NCBI GenBank assembly: GCA_031291235.1
Contig: JARLJL010000013.1
Coordinates: 62,001-126,000 of the forward strand
DNA: 64,000 nt
Reading direction: 5' to 3'
From: Sulfuriferula sp.
GTDB lineage: Bacteria; Pseudomonadota; Gammaproteobacteria; Burkholderiales; Sulfuriferulaceae
Part shown: positions 1-10,168 of the stretch, piece by piece
How positions within the stretch are numbered: position 1 is the stretch's first letter
Layout: every line of letters starts with the position of its first letter
The notes under the pieces: generated by a model
The model's input: the letters and a program-made list of their open reading frames with translations, nothing else
Databases searched by the model: none
Told to the model about the DNA's origin: nothing
Made by a program: the position numbers and the translations under genes

Positions 1-895
<895 letters not shown>

Positions 896-926
896 GGCGT
901 ACTCCATGCTAAATCACAAATTGGTG

Positions 927-947
927 CCGGCAAACTCGGTTTGCCGG
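927..947 (-). promoter_or_regulatory. 9-bp perfect hairpin in the leuA leader
   Basis: CCGGCAAAC (927-935) and GTTTGCCGG (939-947) form a perfect 9-bp stem with a 3-base loop, between the leucine-rich leader ORF and the leuA Shine-Dalgarno sequence. On the minus strand it is not followed by a U run, so it is not a classical intrinsic terminator. Its GCCGG arm could also pair with CCGGC between the two Leu triplets of the leader. A role in attenuation is inference. Confidence 0.6.
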
Positions 948-960
948 ACGCGAAAATCAC

Positions 961-982
961 GAAAAGAAAGGGGGAGAAGAAA
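961..982 (-). promoter_or_regulatory. 22-nt pure pyrimidine tract after leader stop, rut-like
   Basis: In minus-strand sense this is 22 consecutive pyrimidines with a C5 run, starting one base after the leader ORF stop codon (984-986). A C-rich, G-free and unstructured segment is the kind of RNA that Rho loads on. Its place right where a terminating ribosome would uncover it makes Rho-dependent attenuation of leuA plausible. This is inference from composition and position only. Confidence 0.4.
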
Positions 983-983
983 T

Positions 984-1067
984 TTAGCGCGCGAAGCGCA
1001 ACAGCAGGCCGGATAACAGCAGACTGAACGAAAAAACGGCGGCAGTAGTCGAAAATGGCTTGTTCAT
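984..1067 (-). CDS. Leucine-rich leader peptide (leuL-like), 27 aa
   Basis: A 27-codon ORF reads MNKPFSTTAAVFSF, then SLLLSGLLLRFAR and a TAA stop. Six of eight consecutive codons (LLL-SG-LLL) are leucine, directly upstream of leuA, and this is the hallmark of an amino-acid attenuator such as E. coli leuL. The Leu codons are CTG CTG TTA and CTG CTG TTG. No Shine-Dalgarno sequence is visible. The best promoter match (1075-1103) would start RNA almost at the ATG, so the leader may be translated from a leaderless transcript. A hydrophobic peptide by chance is the alternative, but the position, the Leu run and the following hairpin argue for a leader. Confidence 0.65.
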   Translation of the reverse strand: MNKPFSTTAAVFSFSLLLSGLLLRFAR

Positions 1068-1074
1068 TAATAAG

Positions 1075-1103
1075 AATATAATAAGTTTTTTTATGACTGA
1101 CAA
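1075..1103 (-). promoter_or_regulatory. Candidate sigma70 promoter for leader-leuA
   Basis: TTGTCA (1098-1103) and TATATT (1075-1080) are separated by exactly 17 bp on the minus strand, with an A-rich spacer. A start 6-7 nt downstream of the -10 box would fall at about 1067-1069, essentially on the A of the leader ATG. The promoter lies just downstream of the pssA stop codon. Confidence 0.5.
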
Positions 1104-1112
1104 GAAAATTAT

Positions 1113-1895
1113 TCAGGCTTTGACCTTGTTTCTATGCAACCACGACCATGCGCTGCTGGCATAACCCGAAAGCGCATACAAGGTAACGACACCGAACAGT
1201 ATTTCAGGCGGACTGTAAGCCACCAGCACAAACCCCATAGCAATCAGAAATACGACGACAAACGGTACGCTGCGGCGCAAATTGATATCCTTGCCGCTGT
1301 AATAGCGCACGTTACTCACCATGGTCAAACCGGCAAATAAAGTCACGGAAAATGCCAGCCATTTAACCTCGCTGCCGTCGATGCCGTATTCATTCATCAC
1401 CCACACCAGACCTGCAACCAGCGCCGCCGCCGCAGGACTGGGCAACCCCTGGAAGTAACGCTTATCTGCCACCTCAAGTTGAGTATTGAATCGTGCCAGA
1501 CGCAGTGCCGCACCGACACAATAAACAAATGCAGCCATCCAGCCCAGCTTGCCCATGCCTTTCAAGGCCCAGACGTAGGCGATCAGCGCAGGCGCGACAC
1601 CAAACGACACCATATCGGACAAGGAGTCGTATTCGGCACCGAATGCGCTTTGCGTATGCGTCAATCGCGCCACGCGGCCATCCAGACCGTCCAGCACCAT
1701 TGCAACGAATATCGCTACGGCAGCCAGTTCGAAATGGCCGTTCATGGCTTGCACGATGGCGTAGAAACCGGCAAACAAGGCCGCCGTGGTAAACAGGTTC
1801 GGCAACAGGTAAATGCCCCGATGTTGCGATTGGTTACCGATTAACGGTTTGTAGCTATGATGTTCGGACATAGGTTTATCTGGCATTGTATTCAA
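1113..1895 (-). CDS. pssA: CDP-diacylglycerol--serine O-phosphatidyltransferase
   Basis: An integral membrane enzyme that makes phosphatidylserine from CDP-diacylglycerol and serine, the precursor of phosphatidylethanolamine. The CDP-alcohol phosphatidyltransferase signature DGxxARx8Gx3Dx3D is complete, beginning DGRVAR at about residue 72. Several hydrophobic segments follow. The reading frame can start at TTG 1895, ATG 1886 or ATG 1871; none has a good Shine-Dalgarno sequence, so the exact start is open. It lies between ilvC and leuA, an arrangement common in betaproteobacteria. A strong terminator separates it from ilvC, so it probably has its own promoter. Confidence 0.93.
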   Translation of the reverse strand: MNTMPDKPMSEHHSYKPLIGNQSQHRGIYLLPNLFTTAALFAGFYAIVQAMNGHFELAAVAIFVAMVLDGLDGRVARLTHTQSAFGAEYDSLSDMVSFGVAPALIAYVWALKGMGKLGWMAAFVYCVGAALRLARFNTQLEVADKRYFQGLPSPAAAALVAGLVWVMNEYGIDGSEVKWLAFSVTLFAGLTMVSNVRYYSGKDINLRRSVPFVVVFLIAMGFVLVAYSPPEILFGVVTLYALSGYASSAWSWLHRNKVKA

Positions 1896-1976
1896 ACCGG
1901 TGCAAGCGTTTCATTCCATGGAAAATACGGGGAATGAGCATAAATTGTATAAACTTTTATATCCATTACTACCGAT

Positions 1977-2037
1977 GGTGCCTGACAGCGCACCCGGCAG
2001 GCACCAAACAAAACGAGGTCTGCGACCTCGTTTTGTT
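1977..2037 (-). terminator. Tandem hairpins; strong terminator after ilvC
   Basis: A perfect 14-bp stem (2007-2020 with 2024-2037, loop TGC) stands 10 bp after the ilvC stop codon. In minus-strand sense its 3' arm ends in TTTTGTTT. A second hairpin, GGTGCCTG (1977-1984) with CAGGCACC (1998-2005), follows at once. The first is a convincing rho-independent terminator for ilvBHC, and its symmetrical T/A flanks could also work on the plus strand. Confidence 0.8.
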
Positions 2038-2047
2038 GTTTTCAGCA

Positions 2048-3088
<1,041 letters not shown>

Positions 3089-3124
3089 TCAAAAATGACC
3101 TGGCATAACATCAACGTGCCGGTC

Positions 3125-3616
3125 TTACACTTTCAATATGCGTTCGCCTCGCCCGATACCGGATGCACCGGTACGGACGGTTTCCAAAATCGCCACAGGA
3201 TCAATCGCCTCGATAAAGGCATCCAGTTTTGTACCCGGGCCGGTTAATTCTATCGTGTAGGTCTTTTCGGTGACGTCGATAATGCGACCGCGGAAAATAT
3301 CCGCCATACGCTTCATTTCCTCACGGTCCTTACCGAATGCGCGCACTTTGACCAACATCAGTTCGCGTTCGATATGACTGCCATCCGATAAATCCAGAAT
3401 TTTAACCACATCAATCAACTTGTTGAGTTGCTTGACGATTTGTTCGATCACGTCTTCCGAGCCGCGCGTAACGATAGTCATGCGCGACAAGGTAACATCT
3501 TCAGTCGGTGCCACTGTCAACGATTCGATATTGTAGCCGCGTGCCGAAAACAGACCGGCTACGCGAGACAAGGCACCCGCTTCGTTTTCCATCAGAATAG
3601 AAATAATGTGGCGCAT
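3125..3616 (-). CDS. ilvH: Acetolactate synthase small (regulatory) subunit
   Basis: 163 residues, the usual size of IlvH. The N-terminal ACT domain begins MRHIISILMENEAGALSRVAGLFSARGYNIESL, with GALSRV and NIESL forming the valine-binding ACT core, and the typical C-terminal domain follows. It binds valine and gives feedback control and full activity to IlvB. It starts only 2 bp after the ilvB stop codon; the GGAGGATC in the last ilvB codons serves as ribosome binding site, which points to translational coupling. Confidence 0.97.
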   Translation of the reverse strand: MRHIISILMENEAGALSRVAGLFSARGYNIESLTVAPTEDVTLSRMTIVTRGSEDVIEQIVKQLNKLIDVVKILDLSDGSHIERELMLVKVRAFGKDREEMKRMADIFRGRIIDVTEKTYTIELTGPGTKLDAFIEAIDPVAILETVRTGASGIGRGERILKV

Positions 3617-3618
3617 GT

Positions 3619-5325
3619 TTAAAGATCCTCCGCCAAAATCATTTCAGTAATACCTGCGCCTCCCGGCACCATGGGGAATACGTTCTCGGTCTGATCGGTA
3701 ATGAAATCCATAAACACCAGTCTGTCCTTGAGTGCAAACGCTTCGCGCAACGCCGGTTCGACATCTTCCGGCTTCTCTATCTTCATACCGACGTGGCCGT
3801 AAGCCTCGGCAAGCTTCACGAAATCGGGCAGCGAATCCATATAGGACTCGGCATAACGATTGCCGTAGAAGAATTCCTGCCACTGCCGTACCATGCCCAT
3901 ATAGCGATTATTCAGATTCACGACTTTAACCGGAATATGATACTGACGGCAGGTAGACAGTTCCTGTATGCACATCTGTATGCTCGATTCGCCGGTAATG
4001 CAGGCAACATCCTTGTGCGGATGCGCCAGTTGCACCCCCATCGCAGCCGGCAATCCGAATCCCATCGTGCCCAGACCACCCGAAGTCACCCAGCGGCGCG
4101 GCTCGTCGAATTTGTAAAACTGCGCTGCCCACATCTGATGCTGGCCGACGTCTGTCGTAACGTAAGCATCGCCCTTGGTCACTTCCCACAGCTTTTCCAC
4201 CACATACTGCGGCTTGATGATGCTGCTTTTACGGTCGAACTTGAGGCAATCCCGGCTGCGCCAGTCTTCTATCTGCGACCACCATGCAGCCAGCGCAGCT
4301 TCGTCGCGACGCTCTTTGGACGCTTTGATCAGCTTGATCAGCTCATCCAGCACCGCAGCCACGTCGCCCACGATAGGCACATCCACTTTTACCCGCTTGG
4401 AAATGGAAGAAGGGTCAATGTCAATATGCACGATACGGCGCGCCTCGCGCGCAAAATGATCGGGCGAACCGATAACGCGATCGTCGAAACGCGCGCCGAC
4501 GGCCAGCAACACATCGCAGTGCTGCATCGCCATATTGGCCTCGTAAGTGCCGTGCATGCCCAGCATGCCGACAAACTGCTTGTCGGTCGCAGGATAGGCG
4601 CCCAACCCCATCAGGGTGTTGGTACACGGAAAACCCAGCATGCGGGTCAGCTCCACCAGCTGCTTGCTGGCATTGCCCAGCACCACGCCGCCGCCGCTGT
4701 ATATCATCGGCCGTTTGGCCTCAAACAGCATTTGCGCGGCTTTTTTGATTTGACCGGTATGACCCTTGACCACCGGATTATACGAACGCATGGAGACTGT
4801 ATCCGGGTACAAATAAGCAAACGACTGCCCGGTAATATCCTTGGGGATATCTACCAGCACGGGGCCGGGACGGCCGGTCGCAGCAATGTAAAACGCTTTT
4901 TTGATGGTTTCGGCCAGATCCTTGATGTCCTTGACCAGGAAGTTATGCTTCACGCAGGGCCGGGTGATACCGACGGCATCGACTTCCTGAAATGCATCCA
5001 TGCCGATAGCACCGGTAGGTACCTGACCGCTGATCACCACCATGGGGATGGAATCCATATAGGCAGTAGCGATGCCGGTCACGGCATTAGTCAAGCCGGG
5101 GCCGGACGTGACCAGCGCTACGCCGACTTTGCCGGTAGAGCGGGCATAACCGTCGGCAGCATGCACTGCGGCCTGTTCGTGACGCACGAGCACGTGCTTG
5201 AATCTGTCCTGCTTGAAAATCTCGTCGTATATATTGAGTACCGCGCCGCCGGGGTAACCGAACACAAATTCGACACCTTCATCTGCCAGACAACGTATGG
5301 TAATCTCAGCGCCTGTTAATTCCAT
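3619..5325 (-). CDS. ilvB: Acetolactate synthase large (catalytic) subunit
   Basis: A ThDP- and FAD-dependent enzyme that condenses two pyruvates, or pyruvate with 2-oxobutyrate, as the first step of valine/isoleucine synthesis. FGYPGGAVLNIYD near residue 25, with the catalytic Glu in VRHEQAAVHAADGYAR, and the ThDP motif region GESSIQMCIQEL with NNRYMGMVRQWQ are all present. The homologous sequence begins at MELTGAEI (ATG 5325). The frame is open to ATG 5358, which would add 11 residues; neither start has a clear Shine-Dalgarno sequence. It is the first gene of ilvBHC, 70 bp after the M48 protease gene. No leader peptide was found upstream. Confidence 0.96.
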   Translation of the reverse strand: MELTGAEITIRCLADEGVEFVFGYPGGAVLNIYDEIFKQDRFKHVLVRHEQAAVHAADGYARSTGKVGVALVTSGPGLTNAVTGIATAYMDSIPMVVISGQVPTGAIGMDAFQEVDAVGITRPCVKHNFLVKDIKDLAETIKKAFYIAATGRPGPVLVDIPKDITGQSFAYLYPDTVSMRSYNPVVKGHTGQIKKAAQMLFEAKRPMIYSGGGVVLGNASKQLVELTRMLGFPCTNTLMGLGAYPATDKQFVGMLGMHGTYEANMAMQHCDVLLAVGARFDDRVIGSPDHFAREARRIVHIDIDPSSISKRVKVDVPIVGDVAAVLDELIKLIKASKERRDEAALAAWWSQIEDWRSRDCLKFDRKSSIIKPQYVVEKLWEVTKGDAYVTTDVGQHQMWAAQFYKFDEPRRWVTSGGLGTMGFGLPAAMGVQLAHPHKDVACITGESSIQMCIQELSTCRQYHIPVKVVNLNNRYMGMVRQWQEFFYGNRYAESYMDSLPDFVKLAEAYGHVGMKIEKPEDVEPALREAFALKDRLVFMDFITDQTENVFPMVPGGAGITEMILAEDL

Positions 5326-5395
5326 TGCTGTTGCCAATCCATTTAATTCGAAGAACATTCAATACTAATGCTAAACCCGCTTCAGGTCAAAAAAA

Positions 5396-6205
5396 TCACC
5401 TTTTTGCGGCCAGATATAACGGCATCACCCGCTGCGAATACACTTCCAGATCCTGCATACGCGTATCCGGACTGGGATGCGTGCTCAGAAATTCGGGCGG
5501 ACTGCCGCCCAGCTTGCTCATTTTCTGCCACAAGCCGATCGCCGCACGCGGATCGTAACCGGCACGCGCCGCCAACTCCACGCCCATGCGGTCAGCCTCG
5601 GTTTCATGCGTGCGGCTATGCGGTAACCCTATACCCAACTGGTACAGCTGCCCCGCCATATCCACCGTCCCGCGCCCAAGACCGCCCAGCTGCGCGCCCA
5701 GCATGCCCAACTGCATCAGGCTTTGCTCGGAAGCCTGCTCGCGCGCATGTTCGCGCAAGGCGTGCGAAATTTCATGCCCCATGATCGCCGCGATTTCGTC
5801 GTCGTTCAATTTCAGCTTGTCGATGATACCGGTATAAATCGCGATCTTGCCGCCAGGCATGCACCATGCATTCACTTCCGGCGAGCGAATCACGTTGACT
5901 TCCCATCTCCAGTTCACGGCATCCGGCCGAAATACGGCCGTTTGCGGAATCAGCCGGTTAACTATGCTGCGGACCCGCGCCGTCTGTGCCGGATTAGGAT
6001 TCAGATTCCCTTGCCGCGCCTCCTTGGCCAGCAAACTGCTATAAGTTGAAGTCGCCTGTTGCATCAGCGACTGGCTCGACACCAGCGGCGACATTTGCTG
6101 CGGACGATCTATGCCTACCGCACCGCCATAAGTTGTATTCACCGTCTGACACCCGGTCATGGCCAGCGTACCGAGCAACGCGATGATCAAACGCCCGAAT
6201 TGCAT
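5396..6205 (-). CDS. M48-family metalloprotease, lipoprotein
   Basis: A secreted, lipid-anchored zinc endopeptidase of the M48 family (LoiP/BepA-like), expected in the periplasm for envelope protein quality control. The signal peptide ends in the lipobox LAMTGC (Cys at about residue 18). The zinc motif HEISH is at about residue 145, and the third ligand lies in HETEADRMG. Length about 269 aa fits the family without a TPR domain. Start chosen at ATG 6205, which has AGAGGTG upstream; ATG 6229 lacks a ribosome site and would spoil the signal peptide. Substrate is not evident. Confidence 0.9.
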   Translation of the reverse strand: MQFGRLIIALLGTLAMTGCQTVNTTYGGAVGIDRPQQMSPLVSSQSLMQQATSTYSSLLAKEARQGNLNPNPAQTARVRSIVNRLIPQTAVFRPDAVNWRWEVNVIRSPEVNAWCMPGGKIAIYTGIIDKLKLNDDEIAAIMGHEISHALREHAREQASEQSLMQLGMLGAQLGGLGRGTVDMAGQLYQLGIGLPHSRTHETEADRMGVELAARAGYDPRAAIGLWQKMSKLGGSPPEFLSTHPSPDTRMQDLEVYSQRVMPLYLAAKR

Positions 6206-6249
6206 ATTCACCTCTGAAAACCTTGTCATTCTCTAACGACGCATACAGG

Positions 6250-8976
6250 CTAATGCGCCGCTTCCCAATTTTTGCCCACACCGAAACCTATCTTCAACGG
6301 CACGTTCAATTCTGCCACATGACACATCAAATCCGATAGATTCGCCTGCACCATAGGCAATTCCGATTCCGGCACTTCCAGTACCAATTCATCGTGCACC
6401 TGCATGATGATGCGGGTTTGCAACTGTTCGCGCGCCAGCCATCCAGCAACGGCAATCATCGCCAGTTTGATCAGGTCGGCTGCCGTTCCCTGCATGGGCG
6501 CATTGATCGCTGCGCGCTCTGCGCCGTCGCGACGCTGTTTGTTGCTACTGCCGATTTCCGGCAGCCACAGCCGGCGCCCGAATACCGTTTCCACATAACC
6601 CTGGCTGCGCGCGCTTTCACGGGTACGCTGCATGTAGGCGGCCACACCGGGATAACGCACAAAATACCGGTCTATATAAGCCTGCGCAGCCGACCGCTCC
6701 AGGCCCAGCTGGCTTGCCAGACCGAATGCCGACATACCGTAAATCAGGCCGAAATTGATTATCTTGGCTACGCGCCGCTGGTCGGCATTCACTTCGAATT
6801 GCTGCACATTGAAAATTTCCGCCGCAGTGGCGTTATGAATATCGGCGTCCTCGATGAACGCCTTGACGAGACCGGCATCGCCGGACAAATGCGCCATGAT
6901 GCGCAATTCGATTTGCGAATAATCGGCCGATACGATCACGCATCCGGGCGCTGCGATAAACGCTTCGCGGATGCGCCGGCCTTCCGCTGTACGTACCGGA
7001 ATATTCTGCAAATTGGGTTCGACGCTGGACAACCGCCCAGTGACCGCCACCGCCTGCGAATAACTGGTATGCACCCGGCCGGTCGCCTTATTCACCATTT
7101 TCGGCAATTTATCGGTGTAAGTGGATTTCAGCTTGGTCAGACTACGATATTCCAGCAATATTTTCGGCAACGGATAATCTGCTGCCAGTTGCGACAGCAC
7201 ATCCTCGTCGGTGGACGGCACTCCGCTCGGCGTTTTCTTGACCACCGGCAGCTTGAGCTGATCGAACAAGATCGCCTGTATCTGCTTGGGCGAATTGAGG
7301 TTGAACGGTTGTCCGGCGAGTTCATACGCGCGCTGTTCCAGATCGAACATGGACTGCCCCAATTCATGACTTTGCTGTGTCAGCAGATCGCTGTCCAGCA
7401 GCACGCCATTGCGCTCGATTTGCCACAAAATAGGCAGCAACGGCATCTCTATCCGACTATAGACATAATCCAGCCCAGGGTTCACTGCAATACGCGGGTA
7501 CAGCGTCTGATGCAATTGCAGCGTGATATCCGCATCTTCGGCAGCATATTCCGCCGCACGGCTCAACTCCACCTGCTCGAAACCGATTTGCGCCGCGCCT
7601 TTGCCCGCCACCTGTTCGTAACTGATCGTCTCCACGCCCAGATGCCGCTGCGCCAGACTATCCATATTGCGCGGCAGATGCGACTCCAGGATATACGCCT
7701 GCAACAGCGTGTCGTGCGCCACGCCTGCCAGGCGGATGCCGTGATTCGCCAATACGTGCATATCGTATTTCAGGTTCTGCCCGACCTTGGCGCGGCTCGC
7801 ATCTTCCAGCCAGGGTTTCAGACGCGCCAGAGCCGTATCAAGATCCATCTGCTGCGGCACGTCAGGCCCGCTGTGCGCCAGCGGCAGATAAGCGGCATGG
7901 TGCGGGGTGATCGCCAGCGATACGCCGACCAACCGCGCTTGCATGGGGTCAAGGCTAGTGGTTTCGGTATCCACGCTGACCAGCTCTGCGCTCGCCAGTT
8001 TTGCCAGCCAGTCGTCCAGCTGCGCCGGATTCAGCAAAGTCTCGTACTGGCGCAGCGGCTGTGCCGGCGCCGCAAACAGATGGCCTTGCTCAGGCGCATC
8101 GGCGGACGCTGCAGCTGGCGCGTTCGGCGCGTCCGACACCTCCCGCAACCAGGTTCTGAAATTGTAATGACTGAACAGTGTCATCAGCGTCGGCTTGTCT
8201 TGCGGCAGCATGACCAGATCCGTCACCGCCCGCTCCAGCGGCACATCGGTACGGATGGTTATGAGTTTGCGCGCCATCGGCAGCCAGTCCAGCGCCTTGC
8301 GCAGATTGTCGCCAACAGCGCCCTTGATTTCGTCGGCGTGCGCGATCAACTGTTCCAGCGTATCGAACTGCGCCAGCCATTTCACAGCAGTTTTCGGGCC
8401 GACCTTCTCCACGCCCGGCACGTTATCTACCGCATCGCCGATCAGGCTCAAATAATCCACAATACGGTTCGGCGGCACACCGAACTTCACCAGCACAGCC
8501 GCTTCATCCAGCGCCTCGTTGGACATGGTGTTAATCAGGTTGACATGACGATCGACCAGTTGCGCCATATCCTTGTCGCCGGTCGAAATCACTGTTTCGA
8601 TACCCTGGCGGCTGGCCTCGCATGCCAGCGTGCCGATCACATCGTCGGCCTCCACGCCGTCCACCATCAACAACGGCCAGCCCAATGCACGTATGGCATC
8701 ATGCAAGGGCGCGATCTGACTCGCCAGATCGGGTGGCATGGACGGGCGATGCGCCTTATAATCGGGATACCAGTCGTCGCGGAAGGTTTTTCCTTTGGCA
8801 TCAAACACGCAAGCGTTATAATCGGCAGCAATATCTTTCTGCAAGCGCCGCAACATGTTCAGCACCCCGTAAATCGCGTTGGTGGGCTCGCCTGCCGGAT
8901 TACGCATATCGGGCAACGCATGGAACGCACGATACAAATAGGACGACCCATCTACTAACAGCAACTTTTTAGTCAC
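6250..8976 (-). CDS. polA: DNA polymerase I
   Basis: 908 residues with three domains: 5'-3' flap exonuclease (1-290, LLLVDGSSYLYRAFHALP), 3'-5' exonuclease (about 310-490, with DTETTSLD keeping the catalytic Asp and Glu, so proofreading should be active), and family A polymerase. Polymerase motifs A (SADYSQIELRIMAHLSGD), B (KIINFGLIYGMSAFG) and C (VHDELVLEVP) are intact. It fills gaps after Okazaki-fragment and excision repair. Translation starts at GTG 8976 with GAGGTAAG upstream. The divergent LOG gene begins only 14 bp away. Confidence 0.97.
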   Translation of the reverse strand: MTKKLLLVDGSSYLYRAFHALPDMRNPAGEPTNAIYGVLNMLRRLQKDIAADYNACVFDAKGKTFRDDWYPDYKAHRPSMPPDLASQIAPLHDAIRALGWPLLMVDGVEADDVIGTLACEASRQGIETVISTGDKDMAQLVDRHVNLINTMSNEALDEAAVLVKFGVPPNRIVDYLSLIGDAVDNVPGVEKVGPKTAVKWLAQFDTLEQLIAHADEIKGAVGDNLRKALDWLPMARKLITIRTDVPLERAVTDLVMLPQDKPTLMTLFSHYNFRTWLREVSDAPNAPAAASADAPEQGHLFAAPAQPLRQYETLLNPAQLDDWLAKLASAELVSVDTETTSLDPMQARLVGVSLAITPHHAAYLPLAHSGPDVPQQMDLDTALARLKPWLEDASRAKVGQNLKYDMHVLANHGIRLAGVAHDTLLQAYILESHLPRNMDSLAQRHLGVETISYEQVAGKGAAQIGFEQVELSRAAEYAAEDADITLQLHQTLYPRIAVNPGLDYVYSRIEMPLLPILWQIERNGVLLDSDLLTQQSHELGQSMFDLEQRAYELAGQPFNLNSPKQIQAILFDQLKLPVVKKTPSGVPSTDEDVLSQLAADYPLPKILLEYRSLTKLKSTYTDKLPKMVNKATGRVHTSYSQAVAVTGRLSSVEPNLQNIPVRTAEGRRIREAFIAAPGCVIVSADYSQIELRIMAHLSGDAGLVKAFIEDADIHNATAAEIFNVQQFEVNADQRRVAKIINFGLIYGMSAFGLASQLGLERSAAQAYIDRYFVRYPGVAAYMQRTRESARSQGYVETVFGRRLWLPEIGSSNKQRRDGAERAAINAPMQGTAADLIKLAMIAVAGWLAREQLQTRIIMQVHDELVLEVPESELPMVQANLSDLMCHVAELNVPLKIGFGVGKNWEAAH

Positions 8977-8990
8977 GAACTTACCTCAAT

Positions 8991-9719
8991 ATGCATAAAG
9001 AAAAACTACCCCGTCTTGCCGATCCCGATCTGGCTGCGCATGCCAGTTACAATGCCCGCGAATCGTGGCGCATGTTCGAGATTATGTCAGAATTTGTCTC
9101 CGCTACCGAACGTCTGAGCGAAATTCGTCCCGCCGTCAGCATTTTCGGCAGCGCGCGTACCCCGCCCGATCACCCTTATTATCTGCTCACCGAACGCATT
9201 GCCCGCCAACTCTCCGATGCCGGTTTCTCAGTGATTTCCGGCGGTGGTCCCGGCATCATGGAAGCAGCCAACAAGGGCGCCTATTTCGGCACATCGCCCA
9301 GCGTCGGTCTCAACATCCAGTTGCCGCACGAACAGCACAACAATCCATTTCAGGACATTTCGCAGACATTCTCCCACTTCTTCGTGCGCAAGGTCATGTT
9401 CGTCAAATTCGCCTCGGCCTATGTGGTCATGCCAGGCGGCTTCGGCACGCTGGACGAATTGATGGAAGCGCTAACCCTGGTGCAAACCGGCAAGACTCGC
9501 AAAATCCCCATCATACTGGTGCATAAACCGTTCTGGATAGGCTTGGTCGATTGGTTCAGAAACACGCTGGTCAGCGAGGGTACCATCAGTCCAAACGACA
9601 TGCATCTGATCAAACTTATCGACGATCCCGAAGACGTCGTCTGTGCGATTTTCGACCATTACGAGCAGCAGGGCTTCGAACCCTCCGCGCACGACCGCGA
9701 AATCCAACTTTATTTGTAA
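8991..9719 (+). CDS. LOG-family (TIGR00730) nucleotide phosphoribohydrolase-like protein
   Basis: 242 residues with the Rossmann-like LOG fold. The hallmark PGGFGTLDE motif, preceded by GGGPGIMEAANKGA, is complete. LOG proteins hydrolyse nucleoside monophosphates at the N-glycosidic bond; old annotations call them lysine decarboxylases, which is not supported. The N-terminal extension of about 40 residues is typical of proteobacterial members. It is divergent from polA and upstream of the DUF2782 gene. The physiological substrate cannot be read from sequence. Confidence 0.88.
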   Translation: MHKEKLPRLADPDLAAHASYNARESWRMFEIMSEFVSATERLSEIRPAVSIFGSARTPPDHPYYLLTERIARQLSDAGFSVISGGGPGIMEAANKGAYFGTSPSVGLNIQLPHEQHNNPFQDISQTFSHFFVRKVMFVKFASAYVVMPGGFGTLDELMEALTLVQTGKTRKIPIILVHKPFWIGLVDWFRNTLVSEGTISPNDMHLIKLIDDPEDVVCAIFDHYEQQGFEPSAHDREIQLYL

Positions 9720-9784
9720 GACTATCATCAGCAAAGGCAACGGCTCTGCTAAAATCAAACGATTACAAAATGAATGAGGTCACC

Positions 9785-10114
9785 ATGCGTAAACTAATCG
9801 CCGCTCTTGTGCTGGGCCTGCCCTTGATCAGCGCCGCCGCAGACCGCCCCGCGGATTTGCAGGCGCTGCCTGAAGTACCGCCACCACCTGCTGCCGTTCC
9901 CGATGATACCGAACCGCAAATCACCATCAAGCAGAAAGGCGAAAACAAGATAGAAGAATACAGCATGCACGGTCACGTCTACATGATCAAGGTTACCCCT
10001 CCCAAGGGCAAACCCTACTATCTGATCGACACCAAAGGCGATGGGCAATTCAGCCGTCAGGACGGCCTGGGCCCGGACGTACACCCGCCGATGTGGGTCA
10101 TACATTCGTGGTAA
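9785..10114 (+). CDS. DUF2782 periplasmic protein
   Basis: A 109-residue protein with a cleavable signal peptide (hydrophobic segment ending ISAAA-D), a proline-rich linker and a conserved C-terminal block (EEYSMHGHVYMIKVTP, GKPYYLIDTKGDG, PPMWVIHSW). DUF2782 proteins are small exported proteins of unknown function, typically found beside polA and thrB in betaproteobacteria, as here. Start ATG 9785 is chosen because GAGGT precedes it; upstream in-frame ATG 9770 has no ribosome site. Confidence 0.85.
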   Translation: MRKLIAALVLGLPLISAAADRPADLQALPEVPPPPAAVPDDTEPQITIKQKGENKIEEYSMHGHVYMIKVTPPKGKPYYLIDTKGDGQFSRQDGLGPDVHPPMWVIHSW

Positions 10115-10168
10115 TTTTTTGCACCCGGCGCGGCGATAGCAGCCGCGCATGTTAACCGTTCAAGTCTT

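Noticed and set aside
3793-5319. 508-codon plus-strand ORF
   Set aside because: Antisense shadow of ilvB, without domains or ribosome site.
6394-8958. 854-codon plus-strand ORF
   Set aside because: Antisense of polA; the long open frame comes from codon bias of the real gene.
8991-9719. Lysine decarboxylase
   Set aside because: The PGGxGTxxE motif belongs to LOG-type nucleotide hydrolases; no PLP-binding features.
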